From Rhinopomastus cyanomelas (lineage: Eukaryota > Chordata > Aves > Bucerotiformes > Rhinopomastidae), in contig VXBP01008288.1 in the NCBI GenBank assembly GCA_013400115.1, positions 559,275 to 623,274 of the forward strand: 64,000 bases of DNA, given 5' to 3'. The notes beneath the pieces are model-generated. The model was not told where the DNA came from and searched no databases. It was given only the letters and a program-made list of their open reading frames with translations. Positions 10,211 through 20,900 of this stretch are shown here, piece after piece (position 1 is the first letter of the stretch; every line of letters starts with the position of its first letter). The position numbers were made by a program, and so were the translations under genes.

Positions 10211-13141
10211 GAGGGCAGAAAAAAATAAATCAGGTGCTTCTCAAAAACAATCAACCTGATTCACATGCAGCTCAGCAGCTTTTTTGATGGCTCAATTCCA
10301 GATTTCACAGCTATTCAATAGTTCCCTTGTGTAGCTGATCCTTGTCTTAGAATTCAGCACAACTCAATCCATTTTCCCTTTTCTTTCTATAAACACCCCC
10401 CTCCTCCTCTTCCCCTCCCTTCATTTTCTTGATTTACATCTCTAGGGAGATGGGAATGTGAGGGAGAAGCTTGTAGCCTTCCTTCCTGGGGGGCCTTGAA
10501 CTGGTGTCCCCTGTCTCAGGTTCCCATTATCCTCGCTGCGCAAGCCGAAGCCCCTCTGCACTCCAGCCCTACTCAATTGGAATTTAAATGCTTCATGATT
10601 GTTGTCTCACAGAATAGGAAAGTGCTGCATTAAAGAGTAAATTACAGCAGACAAGTAACTGCCTTGGGAAGGAGTGTGAAAGGAGAGATGAGCCCTGCAC
10701 AATGCCCCATTGCAAAAGAGGCTTTTTCCAAAGCTGAAACAATCTTCCTGGGACAGTCTCATAAGGACAAATGTGGTGTGGACAGCATGGACATGGGGCT
10801 TTGTCTCCGCGGAACAGCGCAGTGTGCTCAGCCCAGAGCGGGCCCACACCGTGCAGCCTGGCCATGGATATGAATTGTGACCTGGAGCCAAGAGCGTGGC
10901 TGGGTCTGGGCTTGACGTTCAGTCTCTTACGTGGGCTGGATCCAGGCAGCTTCACTAGGATTCAATGCACTAAGCAGCCTGCAAGAAAGTGAACAGAAAT
11001 AGGTTTCCTCATTTCCTTGCTTTTGCTGCTTTCTAAGCACAGTCAGAATTTAGAGTTCACTCATAGTGTCTCACATCTGCACCGAGACCACCCCAGAGAC
11101 CATCGTCCTCCCTTTACCCACTCTGTGGTGATGGTCATTTGTTGTCTAAGCACTCTACTTGTGCCAACAGTACCCTTTCCTCTTCTCTACACTGTGAATT
11201 GTAGAAAAGGAAAAAAGTCCCCAGGATATCTTGATAGTTCTAGAGGTGTTTCTAATACACTTTTGTGTCTGTGTTTTTCCACTCAAAATGGACCCATGTA
11301 CATCAACCCCAAGCCCAAATGTTCTTGTGGTCTGTGACAGCAGGCACTGTTCCCGTTTTGTCCTGTTGTGTGGTACTGGATGTGTCTTATGTTGGGGCAG
11401 AGAGAAATAAGCCACCTTCTTGAACAGCAGGGCCAGGTATCTGCACCAGACCTTCTGCCTAGTTCTGTCTGTATGTTAGTCATCACTGGACCAGCCACAG
11501 CAGATCCCAACATACCTTTTCAGGTGAGATCTTTACAAGAATGAAATGTTGAACTGACTCAACATGGAGATAGCTCTGTCCTTAAAAAAGACCTATTTTC
11601 TTGCCTGAAGGGCAAAATGTGTTGTGCAGTGATGGAAATACACCCTGTGACCTCTTATAAGTTTAATTGCTCATCTACGTAAGATCAGGTTTCTCCAGAA
11701 AGAGCAAAAGAAAAAGGCAGTGGGAAACTGTTAAAAATGATGGTTAATGTTTGTTCAGAGCATCTAGGGGAGAAGCAACAATGAATTAGTCTCTGTGGCT
11801 CATCCACAGTGCCAAGATCTGGAAGAGAGACTAGTCATACAAAAAGGGAGCCAACTTCAGGTTTTACCCTTGAGAGATAATGATGGCATCTGTCTCCTCA
11901 ACATTTTGGCTTTGCAGAGCCCGTCATATTAATAGAAGCTTCATGAATTAAACCAGCCAGGTGGTGTAAAGCATAAAGGTCACAGAAACCCTAGGAAAAG
12001 CATCAGTGACGGCATGTTCACTGAGATAAGAGAAAAAAAGATCAAGAGAGCTTCTTTCCCCTCTTCTCAACAGCATATGCCTTTCAAACTGTTTGTTGAA
12101 GCAAGGTGCCATGGACATGCAGGAAAATAACACACAAGGATGACAAAGAGCAATAGAGTTCCCTGCACACACACGCAGACACGCACAACAGCTGGCCGAC
12201 AACACGGGTGTGCACTTTTCCCTCAAGCTGACTCCCAGTGGCTCCTGTTTAATTGCTCCTCTGGAACTGCTGTTAGCAAAGGCTGTGCCAACGTTTTTTT
12301 TCCTTCTTGAAAGTTCATGTGAAAAATGCCCCCTGGCTCAGTGTTGACAGTTAACATCTCAGCTCTGAAACACATTTTGGTGAGGTTGCTGTATATTTTT
12401 ATTTAGTGGCCATTCTGAAATGAGTTCAAATGGCCTTCACCAGGACTCTACTACCTCTTCATGCCTTTGCATATTGTGAGTGCCACTATCCCAATAAAAC
12501 TGGTTCAAAGAATTAACACAGCCTGTTGGCTCCAGTGAGAATATTCTGAATTTCTTTGGAAAGTGGGTCTGCTTCCAGAGCTGACAGGCAGGTACTCTGC
12601 AAAGAACATCAGTATTTGCTCAATTCTCATGGAAATGACAGTGCTATGTTCTTCTAAGCCCACCCTTCACTTCATTTATGTCCTCAGACAGGGAACAATT
12701 AAAAAAATAAATCCTTGCTCTAATCAGGTGCTTTAGTCCCTTTGATTTGCCAGGCTCAGCCCTGTGTTGATTCAGGGCCTTGTGGCCCAAATCAAATGCC
12801 ACTGAAAACAATAGAAAAATATGGGCTTTGAATCAACACAGCACAATGCAAAATAGTTTGGTCTGAGAGCTTTTGAGGACACTCAGCATGGTGCCAGCAG
12901 GGCACTGTCATCCTATAGGAGGCACACAGCAGGCTCTGGATGTGCCAGCATCCCTCCACAGCCACTCCATGGACCCACTGCCTTGTCTCACAGCACCTCT
13001 GGTGTGAGACCAAAGGTGAGGAATGTGCTCCAGGGCTTTGGTGAGCCATGCCTGTCCATGTGCATTGGCAGAGGGATGAGCCAGGAGAATGCATAGGCGT
13101 GGGGACACTGTAGACAAATCCTGCTGTCTGTACTTCTGTCT
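10211..13141. other. Unique non-coding DNA
   Basis: A pyrimidine-rich run lies at about 10376-10430. A short CA-rich stretch is near 12166-12187. A cluster of inverted repeats lies at 12738-12840 (see findings). A 120-codon minus frame at 10593-10955 and the other frames show no family resemblance. Confidence 0.5.
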
Positions 13142-13519
13142 TCAGTTCAGGCGTTTTCTCTTGGCCTCTGCCATAGACAAGTAACCAGCCTTTGGGCTCA
13201 CTGTCAGTGGCTGGTCGTGGTTTTTCAGTTGTCCTGTGAATGCTTCCTTTGAGTAAGTGACACCAGTCTGTTGGTCATGAGGGGACAGCTGATTGCATGC
13301 AGAGAGGGAGCAGTGACTGGGTTGAAAGCTTCGAGATCCCTTTTCCCCACGTGAAACAAGGGCTGTTAACAGAGCCTCCAGGCACCCCTTCTCCTCACTC
13401 AATGCTTGCAAGTGGTCCATAAACTTCCTCACCAGCATAAAAGAAATCCCATCTCCTCCCAGGTGTGCCCTGCCTTCAGCAGTCACCCAGCTGTTCCAGT
13501 CCTGCAGGACTTCTGTCTG
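13142..13519 (-). CDS. Candidate coding exon of unknown product (very uncertain)
   Basis: The minus strand is open for 125 codons, running directly from TGCTAACTGCTTGTCCTTAG, which reads like a branch point (CTAAC), a pyrimidine-rich tract and an acceptor AG (13520-13521), down to a TGA at 13142-13144. The upstream in-frame TAG is the acceptor itself, as expected for a phase-0 exon. The first half is helix-like and amphipathic: residues near 7-12 include two tryptophans four apart, followed by FMDHLQALSEEKGCLEALL. The second half is Ser/Gln-rich and ends in basic AEAKRKRLN. It could be a terminal exon, or an internal exon with a donor such as CTG|GTGAGG. Against it, frames this long occur by chance in this window, I recognise no family, no partner exon was found and no close AATAAA follows. 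Treat as a lead, not a gene. Confidence 0.13.
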   Translation of the reverse strand, partial: QTEVLQDWNSWVTAEGRAHLGGDGISFMLVRKFMDHLQALSEEKGCLEALLTALVSRGEKGSRSFQPSHCSLSACNQLSPHDQQTGVTYSKEAFTGQLKNHDQPLTVSPKAGYLSMAEAKRKRLN

Positions 13520-13521
13520 CT

Positions 13522-16362
13522 AAGGACAAGCAGTTAGCATAGGTGCCAGCTAGAGCCAGCCCTGTCTCCAGATGCCCACTAGCACCAAGTGTTGGCAAAA
13601 TGCTGCTGCATCTTCAGTGGCATCTGCCTCTCCCTTGCAGGCAAATGCAAACACCAGGCTTCCAAGCACCAGCCTTCACTTTGAATTTCTCTGCTCTGGC
13701 TGTTTGTCTTCCAGCTCTTTAGCATGTCTTGAATGTGGCTCATTGTCTGCTAATAAAGAAAAGAGTGTTGCTCTCCAGCAGTGGCAAGATCCCAGCTTTA
13801 GTGCCCTGCTGCAGAGCCAATTCCTGACAGGGAAAGCAGCTATCGTTGGAGTGCTTAAATAAACCAGCACTCTCCCTGAACCTCTCCTGTTATATAATGC
13901 TCTCCTTCTCCTCCTTTTCATGAAAACAACCAAGTACTATCTATTTTAGCAGGGTAGGGATGTATCCAGGGGTCTTAACTTGTACATGTCCATGCGGAAA
14001 TCAGTGGGAGTTCTGCCTGCACGGGGAAAATGCTGCAGGACCATAATCAGGAGTTATAAAGGTGTCATGGTCCTCACTTCAGTCTAAGAGAGGCCAGAAA
14101 AACACAGGCCACAACACAGTACACATTTCACAAGTGACATTTGGCATTAGCCAAAATACGCATCACTATGGTGGAGGCATATAGTAAAAGGCACATTCCT
14201 TTACCACACTGTTACTCTAATGTCCCAGTGCCTCCACATTAATTTGTTCCCAGGAAATTCCATCATCACTATTTCAAGCCTGTGGCTGTTCAGGCCACTT
14301 AGGATGATGGGAATTTAACTTACTCAGGAAAACAGAATAATAAAAACAGTGATTAAATTTGCCTTAATCCTCAGTCTGCACACCATTATCAGTCTCTGGC
14401 AAAATAATTTAAAGTACAGAATGATTCCAATTATGGTCTAATAAAGTATGAAAAGTCATCTGAATTGAAGGGTTTGGGTTTTTCCTACCAAGTCCCAAAT
14501 AAAGACCAATACTGCCCCCAGGTACATTCCCACCATAGAAAAGAAGTTTAGTAAAAGGGATGCTCTGTTCCGGAAGACCTGACTGTATGCAGCAGAAACA
14601 TTGCCAGACTGAATCAGACATGGTTGTGCTAGTCCAGTGGTCAGGTCATCTGGCTATGAAGTCCAACTGCAACCGACATTGTCTGCTCCCAAAGAAAATG
14701 ACTGTGGACTGACCTGCTGTGAAAAAAAGAAGAAAAAGTGCTTTTCAGCTTGGTAATTAGACCATCTTAAGCGTGAAAGTTCATGTCTCTTCCAAAATGC
14801 ACTGTGCTTCCAGGCTTTACTGCTCCAGCAGTTATGCATGACAACAGCCATGTCCAGGATATCCCTAAGCATTCATAACTAGATTTAAACTTCACATTGT
14901 ATAGAGGTATCTGCCAGTGATCTTTTTACGGTAGCAGTTTCACAGTAGAATAAATGTCTCATTCTATAATGCCTTTATCAATTGCCAGTTAGGCTACTAA
15001 AAAGCTGAGATATATCCAAAAGTTAAAAGATTTTATTCTGCAACATCTATTTAAGGTTTAGCTTGGGTTTTGAGATGCAGCACCTACACTTAAATTCCTT
15101 AATTCTGGAGTCTTCACTACATGTGGGAGTTCCCATCTTTCCCCTTTTGCCTGCCTTTGATGTGATGGGTACCCTCAGCTCAGTACAACCACTTGACTAC
15201 TGGCAACACTTTTTGTGCCATTTTTTGGAAACTTTTCTTATGGACAGCAGTCTGCATCACCATGGGGTAGAGCTGTAGAGGTCATCTGCTTGAGCTAGGG
15301 AGGTCTGGCATGGCACGGGAAGCTGTCAGTCTGGCAGGGCTATCTCACGGTGAGAATCCTGGCCATAGCTCCCATCATTCACATCAAGCAGCTGTACATG
15401 TGTCTTTGTTTTACAGAGCATTAAAGTTTCCTGTATAAAGTATTATCAGTTGGAAATGTCCCCATGGATTGAGGAGCTTTGAGCAACTTGCTGCCTGTTT
15501 AAAGGTTTACCTTTAAACACTAGTTTGAGACATCTTTGCTGGAGAACTCCTTACCACCTGCCAAGAGAAGAAGCCCCGAAAACTTGTTTAGATTAAATGT
15601 GAACTTATAGGTGGACGTGTTCCATGAGAGATCAGTCCCATGTGTGACACTGCAGCCATGTGCCAGCATCCTATCCCAGCACGTGTCTCGGAGCATTGCC
15701 CCATCTTGTTGTCTCTCCCAAAAGCTGGGAAGATGTGTCATGTAGATAACCAGAGTCTGTTCTCACGTTCTCTGTGTTGGTGTCCTTATCTTTTAGTTTT
15801 AAAAAGCATGGCTATTTTTACAGGGAAAATTAGAGCTGAAAACTGTTCTGACTTTGCCAGCTGACGAGTTACTCTGAACCTTCATAGGCAGTATTACTGG
15901 TACATTTGCCAGGGTCCTGCCTTCACACAGAGCATCATGGACACAGGAGATAGCCCTTAATGGAAGTGCCTAACATGCCCATCAGAACTACCCATTACTG
16001 TGCACAGAAAACCTTTGCACACACATGAGGAAACTGAGGAGGATGACTAGAGGAGTATAGGATTTGCAAGTCAATGGCAACATTTTTCCCTTTAGGATTT
16101 GTGTGTTTCTGCATGTAAATAAAAACCCTGAAAGAAGCAACAGGTAGTTGGAAAATGAGAAGCTGAAGTTAGCTCTTAAGGGGTTTTAAAGAAGAATGAG
16201 CGTATAAATCTGTTCAGTCAGGCTTTTGCTTTGTGCCTGATGTGGGCTGTGTTAGTTGTACCTTCAGAACTCCCACTGTCCTGGCTGTACCGTTGTGCTG
16301 CTCCTATATTCTACTATAATGCTATTTGGGGAACACTGGAAGAACAGGAGACACAGATTTAT
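13522..16362. other. Unique non-coding DNA
   Basis: Only short frames (fewer than 100 codons), none recognisable. The stretch around 14880-15060 is AT-rich. No repeat was recognised before the CR1 that starts at 16363. Confidence 0.55.
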
Positions 16363-16442
16363 GAATCACAGAATCACAGAACATCAGGGATTTGAAGGGA
16401 CCTTGAAAGATCATCTAGTCCAATTCCCCTGACACAGCAGGA

Positions 16443-17165
16443 TCACCTAGACCAAGTTGCACAGGAACATATCCAGCCGTTTTTAAATGTCTCCAGAGAA
16501 GGAGACTCCACAACCTCCTTGAGCAGCCCTTTCCAGTGCTCTGTCACTCTCACTGTGAAGAATTTCCTTCTGATATTTATATGGAACCTCCTGTGTTTCA
16601 GCTTACACCCACTGCCCCTTGACAATGACACTGAGAAGAGCCTGGCTCCATCCTCCTGGCACCTACCCTTCCTATATATGTAAACATTAATGAGGTCACC
16701 CATCAGTCTCCGTTTCTCCAGGCTAAAGAGATCCAGCTCCCTCGTCCTTTCCTCATAAGGGAGGTGCTCCACTTCCTTCATCGTCATCTTTGTGGCTCTG
16801 CGCTGGACTGTCTCCAGCAGCTCCGTGTCCTTCTTGAACTGAGGGGCCCAGAACTGGACACGATACTCCAGTTTGCTCAACTTATCCCTAACCCAGTTCT
16901 CATCAACCAGGGCAAACTCCTCTCTGGTCTCAACTTCCTCTGGGGCCTCAGCTGTCTGGGGCTTGATATCAGGACAGCCCCCAAAAGTATAAACAGAGGC
17001 AAAGAAGGTGTTCAGTATCTCTGTTTTCTCTGCATCCTCTGTCCACAGGGCACCCACCTCATTCAGCAGGTGGCCTTCATTGCCTCTAGTTTTTGTTTTA
17101 CCTGCAATGTATTTGAAGAAGCCCTTTTTGTTGCCCTTGACCTCTCCTGCAAGGTTTAGTTCCAA
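16443..17165 (-). pseudogene. CR1 ORF2 remnant: linker fused to C-terminal domain
   Basis: A 240-codon open frame. Residues 1 to about 100 are the post-endonuclease linker (ELNLAGEVKGNKKGFFKYI is a hallmark) ending at RDKLSKLE. From about residue 101 it continues in frame with the ORF2 C-terminus (VQFWAPQFKKDTELLE, LINVY, SPSLETFKNG). All RT catalytic motifs, including the YLDFSKAFD and FADD boxes, are absent. The join is in frame, so the deletion left an uninterrupted reading frame. It is not a functional polymerase. The frame starts with a non-AUG codon and simply continues an upstream frame. Confidence 0.9.
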
Positions 17166-17225
17166 GAAGGCCTTGGCTTTCCTAGTTGCATCCCTACATC
17201 CTCACACCAGAGCCTTATAATCACC

Positions 17226-17925
17226 TCAAGTGACCATCCCCTCCTTCCATGACCTATAGACTTTTTTCTTCCTCTGGAATTTGCCCAGGAGCTCCCTGTT
17301 TAACCACGTAGGTCTTCTGGCTCCCTTCTTTGACTTCCTTCCTGTTGGAATGCTCTTTTCATGGGCTACAAAGAAGTGGTCTTTGAATGCTAACCAACTA
17401 TCTTGGGCCCCTTTACCTGCCAATACACTGTCCCATGGGATTTCCCCTGGCAATTGCTTGAAAAGGCCAAATTTGGCCCTCCTGAAGTCCAGGGTTGTGA
17501 TTCTGCTAGCTATTCTGTTCCAACCACACAAGACCCTGGACTCCACCACCTTGTGGTCACTGCAACCAAGGATGCCCTTAACATTCACTGCTTCATCTGG
17601 ACCCTCCTTGTTGGTGAGTATAAGATCCAGCAGTGATCCTCTCCTAGTGGGCTCCTCCATCTTTTGCATCAGGATGTTGTCACCAATGCATTGGAGGAAC
17701 CTCCTGGACTGTGGATAGCTGGCTGAATAGGTCTTCCAGCAAATAGCAGGGTAGTTAAAACCCCCATGAGAACCAGGGCCTGTAGCTGTGAGGCTGCTGT
17801 CAGCTGCCTGTAGAAGACTTCATCAGCTTCCTCGTCCTCATCTGGTAGCCTGTAATAGACAACAATGATGTCACCCATGCTAGCCTGCCCCTTGATCTGC
17901 ACCCACAAACTTTCAACTCTCCCTT
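17226..17925 (-). pseudogene. CR1 ORF2 endonuclease C-terminal remnant, frameshifted
   Basis: Two frames together cover the end of the apurinic-type endonuclease. The first (about 17914 to 17765) reads ESLWVQIKGQASMGDIIVV and ends at QALVLMG, where the family continues with an Asp-Phe-Asn motif. One base is missing there and the frame shifts, removing a catalytic Asp. The second frame (17669-17226) carries EEPTRRGSLLDLILTNKEG, GCSDHK (family S-D-H motif) and LDFRRAKFGLF. It then stops at a TGA in place of a conserved Trp, next to another frame change. The N-terminal catalytic half is lost by 5' truncation. Confidence 0.88.
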
Positions 17926-17930
17926 CATGC

Positions 17931-20900
17931 ACAGAACTCAATACGTTCCAGGGAATGTTAATGAAGAGAATGTTAAATAAATCTGAAGAGCACTGGCTTT
18001 CTACAGTGCTGCCAGTCAATATGGTCCAAGTAGTTATCTGCTCATTACTGGCACTGAGATGGCTACGGTTACATTTACAATTGGGATTGTCTGAATGGCT
18101 GCTTTTCCAGTGTGGCCACAGAAGTAAAAACCTCAGAATATAAAATATGAGTTAGAGTTGTCTTGAAAAAAACTGGCTTTGTAGTTTTCATAGTGAAACA
18201 AAACACTTCAGTTAAAAAAAGGCTTTGGGTTCAATTCATTCAAACAGAGTCAGACAGATTCAAAACCCAACCGCAAACTAAATGTTAATTTCCTGATGTT
18301 ATAATGCAGGTAGTCATCTAAATAACATTTTTCAAATAAGACATTTTATTTTAAATATATCTAAAGGACAATTTTTCAAATACCTTTTTCTCACTGGGGA
18401 ATGTTGTCCATGGAGAAGTTGAAGAGCACTGTGAACATGACATCTTAAGGCCAGATTTAGACCAAATGCTGCTGAATATAATGGGAGTCTTTCCAATCGT
18501 TTTGATGCACTCTGCACCAAGCTGTGAGTTTCAGATGCTGCACCTTTGCTTTGCTAATAAATATGATTGTAACAGGGTGCATCTGTGTGGTTACTGCAAA
18601 CATGACTTCTCTGTACCTCCTTTTTTATGTTTCTTAACAATCACTGCCCGGACACAGGCTACATGAACCACCATCCGCAGATCCAGCCTCCCAGGGTGTG
18701 GGGTTCCATCTGGCCCAGCCACTGTCTTGGCTGCAGCTCTTCTTCTGGGCTCAGGCAAGGCAAGCTGTCCAAGCAGCGTCACAGGTACCCCACTACCATA
18801 CGCCCCGGTAAAGCCTTCCTGGGTTCAGACCATCCTTTTGCTAGCCCTTGTAGTTATATTTCACCTGTGTCTGGATTAAAACTCCATTAAACACCCACAG
18901 CAAGAGAGGAAGCTGAGATGCAGAGGTTACACAACTTGTCCAGGCTGATGAAGAATCTAACTTATTGCTCATTCATGGGATAGTAAATTGGATCTTTTCT
19001 GTCTTTCCACATCAGAGGATATGCTGCTGGAGATAGACTGAGCAGTGAGAGGAGACCCATGTTTTGAGCAGGGCAGGCTTTCTGCTCTGCACAGTATGTG
19101 CACTAATAACCACAAAAGCAACCCTGCACTACATAGTGAACATGTGGAAGCAGTTTTACTACTTAGATTGGACCTCCAAGCCGAAGAAGTTGTCTGATTT
19201 GTCAGCATCTGGGAAGCAGCTCCATTGAGACAGGACTGCATTAGCCCTAGCTGTGTATCCAGCCTTATTAAAGACTTATGCTCTCAGTCTGCCTCTAATA
19301 AAAACCTGCTTTGGTAGCAGTTGGGCTCTCTTCCCCTGCACAAATCTCCTATTTTTAAAGCAGAGTTGGTAGCCTTTCCTACTGAACCGATAAAACACTT
19401 CAAGCTCTTAACTCACCTGCTGGTTTTTTAGCAATGCATGTGAGCTTAGCCAAGTTTTCTAGAAACCAAGCAGCTGTGGTCTCTGTCAGGAAGGCCAAAT
19501 ATAAGTCGCTGGCAAACCGTAGTGTAACCACAGTGCAGAGGCAGAGATGAGAGACTGGCAGGACTCTCTGAAGTGGGCCCTATGAAAGAAGGTCTTCTGA
19601 GGGGAAAGAAACCTAGAAGCCAGCTGGTATGAAAGACCTCAAGGACTTTATTAAATAGGTGTTTTGGGTCTGACAATCAAGTGCGTGCCTGCCTTCCTCA
19701 GCAACATTTGAAGCACATGGGCTATAGCCAGAAGCAGAAGCATTATGCAAAGGTGGGTGAATCCATCTCTGATATCTGGGCTAGCTTTCCAGCTGGGGTG
19801 TAGATCCTCTTCTATAAATGGAGCTACACAGATTTATATTTACTGGAAATCCAGTTTGAGTGTCTCCAGTGGAAGTCAGGTCTGATATATGTCAGTTTTG
19901 CCAAGTTATGGCTGTTCTGGATTTAGTTCCTCCCAAAACTCATATGTTCTTGGTTTATGTTTCGTGGCCAAGCTGGCCTCAGTCACTCAAGGCCAAAAAC
20001 AAGCTTAGAAAGATTGATATGAGCTAATGGCTGCTCAGTGGTTTTTCTGGGGTGCTTTATCAACCCTGTCACAAGCAATAATAGGAAGGAATCCTAGAGG
20101 TCTTGGAGACCCTATGAAACTAGTCCCTCTTTGCTGATGGCTGCAGCCATTTCCCCATGCCTCAACCCTGCTGCGCCAAGGGCTGGTATCTGAGCCCACT
20201 CTTCCCTCCTTGCTCTTGAGCAGCACCCACTGAGAGCCTGGAAGCTGATGGAGATTTGGTTCAGAGACTGCTGATTAATGCCAGTTCTCTGCCAACAAGT
20301 ATGGGCCATTCACATTCAAATATTGCATGGCTCCTCAGCAGACTGGAGAGCAGGCTGAAGGAAACACTGAGGACCCTTATGGCAGCGTCTGCCAGAGTCC
20401 TGTTTGTGTAAAGTTTGCCAACAACAGCCCTGGGGATTAGTTTGGAGATTCAGCTGAGAAAACTGACCTCTCTCTCTTCCTCTCGTGTGATACCCCTTGA
20501 GTCTCAGAGACTTCTTGAGTATTTTGTTTGGTGTAAGGAGGTATTTTCTTCCAATATGATGGATTTATTGAAATGTGTCTGGCAGAACAGCAAAGCTACT
20601 TTTCTTTATCTGGAGAGGGATGCTCTGTGTGGCAGTAGTTCAGCCAAAGTGTATGGTCAGATATTGCATACCAGTGCTTAGGCTGAAAGAAGAGATTCAG
20701 CTGCAAAGATGACTTTGCAGACAAGTGAAAGGAGGACAAGGGCATTACCACTCAGGAACCCTCAAATATTGTTTTTCTCCTGAGATCCTCACTTCTTGTC
20801 TCACTTTCCTAGGCTTGCTTGTAGCCTAGTTTATGTTTTGAAAAGGGGCATCCTGTCCTCTGAGGATCATTGTGGGTGTCTCCAGGGGTTAAAGGTTTAG

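Larger units (their letters stand above)
16363..17930 (-). mobile_element. CR1 LINE, 5'-truncated, with internal RT deletion
   Basis: This is the longest CR1 in the window. On the minus strand it reads, 5' to 3': the C-terminal part of the endonuclease domain (from about 17914, starting VESLWVQIKG), the linker region (17226-16870), then a jump across almost all of the reverse transcriptase to the C-terminal region (RVQFWAPQFKKDTELLE, from about 16860). The CR1 3' UTR and the AATCACAGAATC-type tail at 16363 follow. A full CR1 would have roughly 1.2 kb of RT sequence at the jump. The frame is broken by one-base indels and at least one stop. The 3' UTR matches the copies at 50319 and 51574, so the three belong to one subfamily. 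It cannot move on its own. Confidence 0.95.

Noticed and set aside
16764..17159. 131-codon plus-strand frame, and other plus frames up to 145 codons over 17281-17718
   Set aside because: Antisense of the CR1 ORF2 remnants; open only because of the coding strand's composition.
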